A DNA stretch of 64,000 nucleotides, taken from Streptomyces sp. A 4/2 (GTDB lineage Bacteria > Actinomycetota > Actinomycetes > Streptomycetales > Streptomycetaceae). Below the pieces are notes generated by a model. The model did not search any database. It saw only the letters and a list, made by a program, of their open reading frames with translations, and had not been told where the DNA came from. Of this stretch, positions 26,182 to 35,258 are shown one piece after another (position 1 is the first letter of the stretch; every line of letters starts with the position of its first letter). Both the position numbers and the translations under genes were made by a program. Location: NCBI RefSeq assembly GCF_940670765.1, contig NZ_CALNVW010000010.1, forward strand, positions 62,001-126,000, written 5' to 3'.

Positions 26182-26267
26182 GGCCGGTTGGGTGCGCGCG
26201 CCCACCGCTTCGACTGGTCGGGCTGCGGAAGCGCGGCGCTCCGCGCGGGGCGGCAGGGGGAGGGCGC

Positions 26268-26843
26268 ATGCGGCCGTTGGAAGTCGGCGATCCGCGGACC
26301 ATCGGCGCCTACCGGCTGCTCGGCAGGCTGGGCGCGGGCGGGATGGGCCGCATCCATCTCGGGCGCAGCGCCGGTGGCCGTACGGTCGCGGTCAAGGTCG
26401 TGCACCCGCACTTCGCGCTCGGCGAGCTGCCCGAGCCGTCGGCCGTGTCCGCCGTCCCGAAGACCTTCATCGGCAGCCGGCAAGGACAACTCGCCCAGGG
26501 CGACCGCGCGTCGGCGGTCCGGCTGACCGCGGTGTTCAGCGCGGGCGTTCCCGGCGACGACGTACTCCGTCTCCGTACGACGGTCACCGAGGGCCGGGCG
26601 GAGTGCCGGGCCGTCGGCCGCCTCGACCACGCCACCAGCACCGAACTGGCCCTCCAGGAACGGCCCGACCCCGATCCCGACCCCGACCCCGACCCCGACC
26701 CCGTGCACGCGCACGCCCCGGCCGGGCGATGCGCGGAGCGCCACGCCGTCATGACATTCACCCTGGAACCGGGTGGCACTTTGCGCCTGGTGCTGCGGGA
26801 ACCGGCAGCGGGCAACCCGGAGGACGAGCTCAGCCGGCCCTGA
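26268..26843 (+). CDS. Truncated Ser/Thr kinase-like protein, 191 aa
   Basis: The first 47 residues match a protein kinase N-lobe: LLGRLGAGGMGRIHLG glycine loop and VAVKVVHPHF with the ATP-binding Lys. They are about 60% identical to the start of the next gene. The sequence then departs: no HRD, DFG or APE motif, but an unrelated Asp-Pro repeat ((GACCCC)n) and a beta-rich end (MTFTLEPGGTLRLVLRE). GGGGGAGGG precedes the ATG. It is either a decayed duplicate of the neighbouring kinase fused to foreign sequence or a short non-catalytic protein. Codon bias is still good, so expression is possible. Confidence 0.6.
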   Translation: MRPLEVGDPRTIGAYRLLGRLGAGGMGRIHLGRSAGGRTVAVKVVHPHFALGELPEPSAVSAVPKTFIGSRQGQLAQGDRASAVRLTAVFSAGVPGDDVLRLRTTVTEGRAECRAVGRLDHATSTELALQERPDPDPDPDPDPDPVHAHAPAGRCAERHAVMTFTLEPGGTLRLVLREPAAGNPEDELSRP

Positions 26844-26980
26844 GGCCGTCCCGTGCCGGGCGATCCGTGAGCCTGCCTCCCTCGGGTGCTGCCCCGTGGC
26901 CGCCGGTCGCCGGGACCGGTTCTCTACTGTGTCCGGGAGGACAACACGTAACAGCAGACATCAGTGGGGGAATATCTGTT

Positions 26981-29212
26981 ATGGAACCTTTGCAGCCGGA
27001 TGATCCACAAACGCTGGGAAACTACCGGCTGTTGGGGCAGCTCGGGGTCGGCGGCATGGGCCGTGTCTATCTGGCCCGCTCGCCCGGCGGCCGTACCGTC
27101 GCGGTGAAGGTCGTACGCCAGGACCTCGCCGCCGACCAGGCGTTCCGGCAGCGCTTCCGCCACGAGGTCGACATCGCCAGGGCGGTCTCGGGCCGGTACA
27201 CCGCACCCGTGGTCGACGCCGACCCGGACGCGCCGTTGCCCTGGCTGGCCACGGCATACGTTCTCGGCCCGGACCTCACCGATGTCGTCGCCGCCCACGG
27301 CGCCCTCCCCGAACACACGGTGCGTGCGCTCGGGGCCGGGCTGGCTGCCGCACTGCAGGAGATACACGCCGCCGGGCTGATACACCGTGACCTCAAGCCG
27401 TCGAACGTGCTGCTCGCCGCGGACGGCCCGCGGGTCATCGACTTCGGCATCGCCCGTGCGGTGGACGGAAGTCGGCTGACCCAGACGGGAGTTGTGGTCG
27501 GCTCGCCCGGCTACATGCCCCCCGAGCAGGCGCTCGGCCGACCCGTCGACGGGTCGGGGGACGTCTTCTCCCTCGGCGCCGTCCTCGCCTTCGCCGCCAC
27601 CGGCCGTAACGTCTTCGGCGACTCTGCCGCCCCGGCGGCCCTGCTCTACCAGGTGGTCCACGAGGCACCGGACCTGACCGGCACCCCCCAGATGCTGACC
27701 GGCCTGATCCGCGCCTGTCTGGCCAAGGACCCGGCGCAGCGCCCGAGCCCCGCGGAGATCCTCCAGTCGCTGGCCCTCGACGGCACCGGCGCGGTCCTGG
27801 CGGACTGGCTCCCCTCCTCGGTCTCCTCCACGATCGCGACGCACGCCTCGCGCATCCTGGACCTGGAGACCCCGGCATCCGGCAACACCCCGGTGACCGT
27901 CCCGGCCCCGGCAGCCCCGGTCTCCCAGGGATTCGGCCCGGCCCCCACAACCCTGAACACCCCTGGAGCAACTGCCGTACCCGTACCCGCGACCCCGTCC
28001 CGCCGCCGCTTCCTGGGCATCGCGGGCGGCGCGGCGGGCGTGGCGGTGGTGGGGGGCGGCGCGGCGTGGCTACTCACGCGCGACAACGAGAAGTCCACGT
28101 CGGCATCCGACGCGAAGTCGAAGAAGAAGCGCACCCAGCCCGTGCCCGAGATCTTCACCACCCCGCCGAACGGGGTGGCCCCGCAGCCGCTCTGGCACAA
28201 GACCCCCGGCAATGACAATCTCAACTACGGAATCCCTCCGCTCGTCATGGGAGACCTCGTGGTGATCAGTGGCGATCAGGTGCAGGGCTTCGACTTGAAG
28301 TCAGGTGCCCGAAGGTGGAAGACCGTAGAGCTGGAGACGACAGCCAGCGCTGGAAAGATAGTCGCCTCAGGTGGGATGTTCTTCTGCGGCAGCGGGAACT
28401 ACGACGGCGCACTCGTCGGTATAGACGCGAAGACCGGCAAGGAGTCGTGGCGCACCCGCCTTGCGGGCAACCTGAACGCCAAAGCCCCCCTCGGAGCTGA
28501 CGACAAGCGGATCTACGGCATCGCGGAGATCCAGGACGGCGACAGCACGAAGAACCTCACCGCGATCGTGGCCATTGACATCGGGACCCGCAAACTCGCC
28601 TGGCAGCAACCGCGGGACGAGGGAACGGAGGGCTACGGATTCGAGCTGACGGTTGTCAGCGGCTGTCTCGTCTACACGGACGGACGTAAGAACCTGACCG
28701 TACGCGACAGTGCCAAGGGCACACAGCTGTGGAGCAAGAAGGTAGGTGACGGTGCGACAGCGAACAAGGTCGCTGTGCATCAGAACACCGTTATGGTCAG
28801 TGGCAAGACGATGCGTGCCTTCGACCTCAAGTCCGGCGATCTGCTCTGGACGCTGCCACCTAATGGGCGCAGAGGGTTCGAGCCCCCGTTCATTTTCGAC
28901 GGCGTGGCGTATGCCTTCGACTACGACAGCGGGGTCTGGGCAATCAACACTAAGACCGGCAAGAAGATATGGATGAGCTCCGACCTCGACCGCAAGCCCT
29001 TCTCGGACAATCTGGTGAAGGTCGGCCACACTCTGTACGCAGGCTCGTTCTTCGAGAGCGGCGGTATCTATGCCATCAACGCGAATACGGGCGCTCTGCG
29101 CTGGACGTATAACGACGGTCGCAGCCTGGACGACAGCTGGCGCGTCGCAACAGCGGGCAACCGGCTCGTGGCCGCACATGGCGACGAGTTGTACGCCCTG
29201 CCAACGGTGTAG
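26981..29212 (+). CDS. Ser/Thr protein kinase with PQQ-type beta-propeller sensor domain
   Basis: A 743-residue transmembrane Hanks-type kinase. It contains the glycine loop QLGVGGMGRVYLA, the Lys in AVKVV, HRDLKPSN with D137, DFG and GSPGYMPPEQ. A membrane helix at about 347-368 follows a twin-Arg SRRRFLG (340-346). The extracytoplasmic part (380-743) consists of PQQ-like propeller blades, with repeated GxDLKSG, AIDIGTRKLAWQ and YAINANTG motifs. It likely senses an outside signal and phosphorylates cytoplasmic partners. The FHA-containing EccC encoded directly downstream is an attractive partner, because FHA domains bind phosphothreonine. Confidence 0.88.
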   Translation: MEPLQPDDPQTLGNYRLLGQLGVGGMGRVYLARSPGGRTVAVKVVRQDLAADQAFRQRFRHEVDIARAVSGRYTAPVVDADPDAPLPWLATAYVLGPDLTDVVAAHGALPEHTVRALGAGLAAALQEIHAAGLIHRDLKPSNVLLAADGPRVIDFGIARAVDGSRLTQTGVVVGSPGYMPPEQALGRPVDGSGDVFSLGAVLAFAATGRNVFGDSAAPAALLYQVVHEAPDLTGTPQMLTGLIRACLAKDPAQRPSPAEILQSLALDGTGAVLADWLPSSVSSTIATHASRILDLETPASGNTPVTVPAPAAPVSQGFGPAPTTLNTPGATAVPVPATPSRRRFLGIAGGAAGVAVVGGGAAWLLTRDNEKSTSASDAKSKKKRTQPVPEIFTTPPNGVAPQPLWHKTPGNDNLNYGIPPLVMGDLVVISGDQVQGFDLKSGARRWKTVELETTASAGKIVASGGMFFCGSGNYDGALVGIDAKTGKESWRTRLAGNLNAKAPLGADDKRIYGIAEIQDGDSTKNLTAIVAIDIGTRKLAWQQPRDEGTEGYGFELTVVSGCLVYTDGRKNLTVRDSAKGTQLWSKKVGDGATANKVAVHQNTVMVSGKTMRAFDLKSGDLLWTLPPNGRRGFEPPFIFDGVAYAFDYDSGVWAINTKTGKKIWMSSDLDRKPFSDNLVKVGHTLYAGSFFESGGIYAINANTGALRWTYNDGRSLDDSWRVATAGNRLVAAHGDELYALPTV

Positions 29213-29391
29213 TCGTGGGACCGAGGCCATGCGGCGTATGCCCACAGCAGGACGACGTCAGTCAGGACAAAGGGTCTCTTGGTGTATTTCCCGCTCGGGC
29301 CGGGGTTTCCGAAGGGAACTGGCCCGGATAGCCTCGCTTGGCGCAGGTTCAGGTTTGGGGCCCTCAGGGCCAACGGGGAGGTACGCATCCC

Positions 29392-32300
29392 ATGCGGGTG
29401 ACGGTCACGGTGGTTCAACAAGGGGCAGAGGAACGAGATGTGCTGCTGGCGGTGGACGACAACACCACGGCAGCCGACGTGGCAACAGCGCTGCACCCGG
29501 CATCGGCCGTTGCTGCAGGCAGGTCAGTGGTGCCGCTCTTCCCCGGCACCGCCGGCCGGCCGGGTTCTCTCAACCTGTGGGCTGACGGCAATCGTTGCGA
29601 TCCGGCAATGCCTGCCGCAGAATTCCTTCGCGACGGAATGCGGGTGTCCATCGATGACACCGTCGGCCCGAATCTGCGTAAGGGAGAGCCGACCGGGCGG
29701 TACGAGCTCAGGGTGACGGGAGGCCCAGGGGCCGGCCGCGTAGCGCGTCTCTCCCTCGGTACCTCCACGGTGGGTTCGGGCCACACCTGCACCGTCTCCG
29801 TTCCCGACTCCCGTATGCCGGTAACCGCCCTGACTGTGAGCGTGAATGCGACTGGCGAGGTCCGGTTCGCTCCGCACCCGGGTGTGAGTGTCATGCTGGA
29901 CGGCGCCCAGGTGGAAGGCGAACACAGCTGGACTGTCGGCGCACTCATCAAGATCGGCTCCACGCTCCTCACACTCGATGAACCGGTGCAACCGGACGCC
30001 CATCTCTCGCCGATGGGGGAGGGCGGCCTTGCCTACAACCGGCCACCCCGCCTGTCCTCGCTCCCCGCCAGATCCCGGCTGGTTGTCCCACAGCCCCCGG
30101 CCAAGGGTGAGGGCGCCAGGTTCCAATTGATCGCCTCGCTCACCCCGGCTGTCTTCGGCCTGGTCATGTATTTCGTGATGGGGCGGCAGGTCTACATGCT
30201 GCTCTTCTGTCTCATGACTCCGATCATGATGGTCGGACAGTGGGCGAGTGAATCGCGTGAGGGCAAGAAGAAGCACCGCAACTCGATGAAGGCGTACAAG
30301 AAGGAGAAGGCCGAGCACGACGAGGAGCTCGAACGGCTCAGCGCCGCTGATCAACGCGCCCGCCGTGATGCCCATCCGGACGCAGCGCAGATCCTGCTGT
30401 TCGCCACTGGCCCACGCCGACGGCTGTGGGAGCGCCGCATTACGGACCCTGACGCGCTGTTGCTGAGGGTCGGTGTCGCCGACCTTCCGGCTGACATCGA
30501 ACTGGTCCAGGGCAAGGGAGCCGATCACGACGCCGACCCGCCGGTGCCTCCACAGGTCGCGGACGTACCGGTAACGCTGCCGGTCAACGAAATCGGTGTC
30601 GTGGGCCTTGCAGGCCCGCGATCTCGCGCGCTGACCACCGCTTCTTGGCTCGCAGCGCAGGCCGCCGTGCTGCACAGTCCCCGAGACCTGTCGATGGTCG
30701 TGCTGTCATCCGCACCCGACGCGGACCAGGCGTGGAACTGGGCGCACTGGCTGCCGCACGCCGCTCCTCAACTCGGACAGGATTGCGTTGCTCTCGTCGG
30801 TGCCGATCACGACACCGTGGCGCGCCGGGTCAACGAGTTGCTCACCGAACTGAACCGCCGGAAGGGCGCCAAGGCCAACGGCGGTTTCGGCAAGCCCCTG
30901 CGTCCTGATCCGTTCGTCCTGCTGATCCTGGATGGAGCGCGTCTCCTGCGCCGGATCCCGGGTGTTCCGCAGTTGCTCCAAGAAGGCCCGCTCTACGGGA
31001 TGTTCGCACTCTGTCTCGACGAGGACGAGCGACTGTTGCCGGAGGAGTGCCGTGTCGCGATCTGCTGGCCGCCCGGTTCTGAAGACCACCTGTATCTGCG
31101 AGGCGGAGGTACCGAAGCCATCGGTGATGTGCTGGCCGACCAGGTGTCTCCGGCTTGGTGCCAGCTTGTCGCGCGATCTCTCGCACCCGTACGGGATGTG
31201 AGCCGCGACGATGCCGACAGCATGCTGCCCACCTCCGCCCGACTGCTCAGCCTGCTGAGCATGCCGGACCCGACCGGCGTGGACATCGCCCGAATCTGGA
31301 TGGCCGACGGATCCACCACCCGGGTGCCCATCGGCCTGGGCGCTGAAGGTCCGTTCTACCTGGACATCAGAAGTGACGGTCCACATGCCCTGGTTGCCGG
31401 AACGACGGGCGCCGGAAAGTCCGAGCTACTGCAAACGATCATCACCTCCCTCGCGGTGGCCAACACCCCCGAGGCTCTGAACTTCGTCCTCATCGACTAC
31501 AAGGGGGGCAGCGCTTTCCAGGACTGTGCCCGTCTCCCCCATACCGTCGGCATGGTCAGCGACCTGGACGCCCATCTGACCGAGCGTGCACTGGCTTCGC
31601 TCGCCGCGGAACTACACCGACGCGAGACGATTCTCTTCAATGCTGCCACCAAGGACATTGAGGACTACAACGACACCCGTAAGCTTCAGCCCTCGCTGGA
31701 GCCGATGCCCCGACTTGTCCTGATTATTGACGAGTTCGCCTCACTCGTCGCGGAACTGCCCGACTTCGTAGCGGGGCTTGTGGATATTGCACGTCGAGGA
31801 CGTTCCCTCGGCGTGCACCTGATCCTCGCCACCCAGCGTCCGGCCGGTGTCGTCAGTGCCGACATCAGAGCGAACACCAACCTCCGCATTGCGCTTCGTG
31901 TCACTGACGCCAGCGAGTCCCAGGACGTCATCGACGCTCCGGACTCCGGCGCCATCGCCAAGTCCACGCCCGGCCGTTGCTACGTCCGCTCCGGTGCGCA
32001 GTCACTGATCGGGGTCCAGACGGCACGCATCGGTGGCCGCCGACCCGGTACCTCGACCGAGGCTCAGATCAGCGCCATCCCACTGGTCTGGACCGCAGTC
32101 GGCAGGCCGGTGCCGAGAGCTTCGGCCGACGGGGACGACGACGGCACTCTCACTACCGACCTTGCCGTCCTGGTGGATGCAATCAGCGAGGGCGCCGAGA
32201 AGCTCGGCCTCGACAAGCCCCGAAGCCCATGGTTGCCGCCGCTGCCTGATCTGGCGGTCGTCGATGAGATGCCGCGGCCCGCACCGCCCACGCACGGAGA

Positions 32301-33819
32301 CGTCCCGCCCGCCGTTTTCGGCGTCACCGACGTTCCGTCCCAGCAGGCGCGTGCCCCGCTTGCCCTTGACCTCGTCGACGGGGAAAACCTTCTTCTCATC
32401 GGCGGGCCGCGTTCCGGGCGCTCCACGGCTCTCCGTACGATTGCGGCTTCCCTGGCCTCGACCACCTCACCGAGCGATGTGCACATCTACGGTGTCGACT
32501 GCGGCAACAACGCGCTCCTGCCGCTCTCCTCGCTGCCTCACTGCGGTGCCATCGTCACCCGTGAACAGGTCGACCGGCTCAGCCGCCTACTGGGACGTAT
32601 CCACGCCGAGGTATCGCGGCGACAGCAGTTCCTCGCGCTTCAGGGGGTCTCCAGCGCCGCCGAACAACGGGCTACCTGCTCGGACAGCGGCGATCGGTTG
32701 CCATGGATGGTCCTTTTGCTGGATGGCTGGGAAGGGTACAAGGACGCCTTCGAGTCCTACGACTACGGCAAACTCGTCGAGTCCATGGTGCGTCTCTTCC
32801 GAGAAGGTGCCTCCGTGGGTCTCCGGGTAGTGATGACAGCGGACCGCAGCGGATTCTCCGGGATGGTGGCGTCCTCCTTCGGAGACCGATTGGTGATGCG
32901 GCTCGCCGACCCCAACGACTACTCCTCGGGAGGGCTGGCGGTCCGCGACGTCCCCAAGGACATGCCGAGCGGACGGGCCCTGCGGTCGGCTGAAGACGGC
33001 GTCCAGGAGAGCCAGATCGCGCTGCTCGCGCCCGAACCGTCCGGTCAGGCTCAGGTGCAGGTACTGCAACGGATCGGGCGTGAGGCCACGGCAGCACACG
33101 GCCGCCCGCCGCGTCATCTCCGCCCCATGCGCGTGGATGCGCTGCCCATGCGGGTCACCGCTCGGGAGGTACTCGCGCTCGACGAGGACTTCGCACCGCC
33201 GTCGCGGATGTGGGCCCTTCTGGGTGTGGGAGGCGACGAGCTGGCCCCCATGGGTGTGGACCTCGCCGAGTCCGGGCCAGGATTTGTTATCGCAGGACCA
33301 CCGAAGTCCGGTCGTTCGACAACACTGGTCCTGGCGACCCGCTCCCTGCTGCGCAGTGGGCTGCCCGTCGTCCTGGTCACCCCGAAGCGTTCACCGCTAC
33401 GCGACTTGGACGGCGAGCCGGGTGTGCTGGGTGTGCTGCAGGCAGGTGCGTCCGGGGAGGAGCTTCAGGAGCTGCTGGTGGGTGCCAACGGCGGACAGTT
33501 CGTGGTCGCCGTGGACGACGCCGAACTCTTGCATGACACCCCGCTAGGTGAGGCGCTGGAGGAGATCGTCCGTAGTGGTGTCGACGGTGAGCACGCCCTG
33601 ATCGCTGCGGGCGCTGCGGACACGATGTCCTCGCAGTACCGCGGCTTCCTCGTTGAGTCGCGCCGCTCCCGCAACGGCTTGTTGCTGGCACCCACCGGTT
33701 CGGAGGGTGAGCTCTTCAGCATCCGGCTCCCGCGTACCGCCGGCGGTGGCCCGATCGGCCGAGGGCTGCTGGTCAGCGCAGGCGAGACCACCCCGATTCA
33801 GGTGGCCGCCGAAGGGTGA
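29392..33819 (+). CDS. eccC: Type VII secretion ATPase EccC with N-terminal FHA domain
   Basis: A 1475-residue FtsK/SpoIIIE-type ATPase, the motor of WXG100 secretion. The N-terminal region (about 100-200) has FHA-like strands (RLSLGTSTVGSGHTCTVSVPD). Two membrane helices lie at about 246-285, then come three ATPase domains: Walker A GTTGAGKS at 670-677, GGPRSGRST at 1004-1012 and GPPKSGRST at 1302-1310. Domains 2 and 3 have weakened P-loops, as in other EccC proteins, where they bind substrate tails. The ATG was chosen with GGGGAGG upstream. The gene follows a kinase gene and is convergent with a WXG100 gene. No EccB, EccD, EccE or mycosin gene is nearby. Confidence 0.92.
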   Translation: MRVTVTVVQQGAEERDVLLAVDDNTTAADVATALHPASAVAAGRSVVPLFPGTAGRPGSLNLWADGNRCDPAMPAAEFLRDGMRVSIDDTVGPNLRKGEPTGRYELRVTGGPGAGRVARLSLGTSTVGSGHTCTVSVPDSRMPVTALTVSVNATGEVRFAPHPGVSVMLDGAQVEGEHSWTVGALIKIGSTLLTLDEPVQPDAHLSPMGEGGLAYNRPPRLSSLPARSRLVVPQPPAKGEGARFQLIASLTPAVFGLVMYFVMGRQVYMLLFCLMTPIMMVGQWASESREGKKKHRNSMKAYKKEKAEHDEELERLSAADQRARRDAHPDAAQILLFATGPRRRLWERRITDPDALLLRVGVADLPADIELVQGKGADHDADPPVPPQVADVPVTLPVNEIGVVGLAGPRSRALTTASWLAAQAAVLHSPRDLSMVVLSSAPDADQAWNWAHWLPHAAPQLGQDCVALVGADHDTVARRVNELLTELNRRKGAKANGGFGKPLRPDPFVLLILDGARLLRRIPGVPQLLQEGPLYGMFALCLDEDERLLPEECRVAICWPPGSEDHLYLRGGGTEAIGDVLADQVSPAWCQLVARSLAPVRDVSRDDADSMLPTSARLLSLLSMPDPTGVDIARIWMADGSTTRVPIGLGAEGPFYLDIRSDGPHALVAGTTGAGKSELLQTIITSLAVANTPEALNFVLIDYKGGSAFQDCARLPHTVGMVSDLDAHLTERALASLAAELHRRETILFNAATKDIEDYNDTRKLQPSLEPMPRLVLIIDEFASLVAELPDFVAGLVDIARRGRSLGVHLILATQRPAGVVSADIRANTNLRIALRVTDASESQDVIDAPDSGAIAKSTPGRCYVRSGAQSLIGVQTARIGGRRPGTSTEAQISAIPLVWTAVGRPVPRASADGDDDGTLTTDLAVLVDAISEGAEKLGLDKPRSPWLPPLPDLAVVDEMPRPAPPTHGDVPPAVFGVTDVPSQQARAPLALDLVDGENLLLIGGPRSGRSTALRTIAASLASTTSPSDVHIYGVDCGNNALLPLSSLPHCGAIVTREQVDRLSRLLGRIHAEVSRRQQFLALQGVSSAAEQRATCSDSGDRLPWMVLLLDGWEGYKDAFESYDYGKLVESMVRLFREGASVGLRVVMTADRSGFSGMVASSFGDRLVMRLADPNDYSSGGLAVRDVPKDMPSGRALRSAEDGVQESQIALLAPEPSGQAQVQVLQRIGREATAAHGRPPRHLRPMRVDALPMRVTAREVLALDEDFAPPSRMWALLGVGGDELAPMGVDLAESGPGFVIAGPPKSGRSTTLVLATRSLLRSGLPVVLVTPKRSPLRDLDGEPGVLGVLQAGASGEELQELLVGANGGQFVVAVDDAELLHDTPLGEALEEIVRSGVDGEHALIAAGAADTMSSQYRGFLVESRRSRNGLLLAPTGSEGELFSIRLPRTAGGGPIGRGLLVSAGETTPIQVAAEG

Positions 33820-33833
33820 TTTCGAAGCAGTGC

Positions 33834-33883
33834 TGCGCAAAGCGGCCCGGACCATCCAGAGGATGGTCCGGGCCGCTTCGCGC
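33834..33883. terminator. Bidirectional terminator between eccC and the WXG100 gene
   Basis: Near-perfect inverted repeat: GCGCAAAGCGGCCCGGACCATCC against GGATGGTCCGGGCCGCTTCGCGC, with a three-base loop. Confidence 0.9.
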
Positions 33884-33898
33884 AAGGAGGACCGGGGG

Positions 33899-34171
33899 TC
33901 AGTGGTCACCCGTAGCCGCACCGATGTTGCCGTGGTGGGTCTTCGTCGCCTGCTGGGCGTCGTGAAGCAGGGTGACGAACTTGGTGAGACTCGGCTTCAG
34001 GCTCGCCCACTCGTGGCGGAAGTCATTGGCGAACTTGCCGGTCCAGTAGTCGTGGCTACCGCTGGTCGCACTGTCCAGGGCGGTAACAAGGCTGTGCAGA
34101 GTGTCGTGGTCCTTGCCGAACTTCTTCGACAGTTCGAGCAGCTTGGTGAGATCGGCACCGCTAAGGGTCAT
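33899..34171 (-). CDS. WXG100 family protein, 90 aa
   Basis: Typical EsxA/EsxB size and plan: two helices joined by a turn with W43-T-G45 (DYWTGKFANDFRHEW). It is likely a substrate or chaperone of the EccC encoded next to it on the opposite strand. A C-terminal YxxxD/E export motif is not visible. The ATG has a GGAGG-like ribosome site (GGGGAGGCTTTCC) upstream. Confidence 0.85.
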   Translation of the reverse strand: MTLSGADLTKLLELSKKFGKDHDTLHSLVTALDSATSGSHDYWTGKFANDFRHEWASLKPSLTKFVTLLHDAQQATKTHHGNIGAATGDH

Positions 34172-35258
34172 GGAAAGCCTCCCCGTATCACAGAAGTAGT
34201 CGGACGCCTCGTCCTGACTCGGACAGTAGCGTAGCTCGCCCGGTTGGGTGATTCACCCGCCAGGCTCACATCGTCACACGCTCCCCACGGCCCATCTGGT
34301 TCCACTTGACACCATTCAATGCGCTTCGTGTGGGCGCAAATTGAACGGAGCACCAAGGGCGCATCGTTGACGGCGCTTGTCGCACACCGAAAGCGGATGG
34401 TGCATACGTGCTTGCTGACTTCAAGCGTCTGATGGCGATCTCCGGGGGGATGACGTTTCTGGGGTCGACGGCTCGGGGCCGTGCGCGGCCCGAATCGGTG
34501 GTCAGGCGGCTGCTGGCTCGTTGAACGGGTCGGAATTCCTGGAGAACGAGCGTGTTGACGCCAACTCGCATGGAATACTGGGTAGTTACACCTCAGACGT
34601 CCAGTCCTGACGGCCTGTTTGGCGACTGCGCCCAGGACCTGCCGGATCAGCTGCCCGCGGATAGCTGGGGAGCAGTTGTGGCAGGACGCGACGGCGGTAA
34701 CAGATCTCAGGGCCGCTGCAGCCAGAGTTCGCTGAAGCTGCCTCCACATCGTCGGGTCGTACTACGTTTCTCTTCGCCCACGGGCTGCCGATGGGTGAGT
34801 TGTCGGTTGAGGAGGGGCGGCGGAGCATCGTGGCATCGGCCGCTGGTGGTGTACGTCGTGACCTTGGGCTGGCGCTTCGACGGCGCCGCCTCTACTCGAT
34901 GGATCACGCGGGGGGGGGTCTGGCAAAGAGCGGGAGCCAGGCTGCGTTGGCGTGGAAGTGTCCGGAGAGCAGGCGCGCGAGGGATGAGGCATTGCTGTCC
35001 GCGATGACCTGCTCGATCACGGAGTGGTGGCGGTGTTCCCGCTAACGTCAACCGCGCACATTCCCCGAATGCGGGATCCGCGAACGAAACCCCTCGTGTG
35101 GAGCGCACTTCAGTACCGTTCGCCCCGTACGCCACCCTTGACGCTGGCTTTGCCCATCACCGTGCCCTGGGGATCTACTGTTGACAGCTATTAGCCAACG
35201 GGCCTGCACCCGTTGGCTGATGAAGTCCATGAGGATGCTGAGATACGGGGAACGCGGT
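34172..35258. other. 1.1-kb gap without a convincing gene
   Basis: Only short or interrupted reading frames are seen on either strand. Codon bias is inconsistent and none shows a recognisable domain. A plus-strand stretch near 34400-34520 (DFKRLMAISGGMTFLGS...) is broken upstream by a stop. The region may be the decayed remains of one or more accessory genes. It lies between the WXG100 gene and the large WXG-containing protein and should carry their divergent promoters. Confidence 0.5.

Noticed and set aside
34266..35135. Several frames of 80-150 codons in the 34.2-35.2 kb gap
   Set aside because: Inconsistent codon bias, no domain matches and overlapping frames on both strands. None is better than the others.
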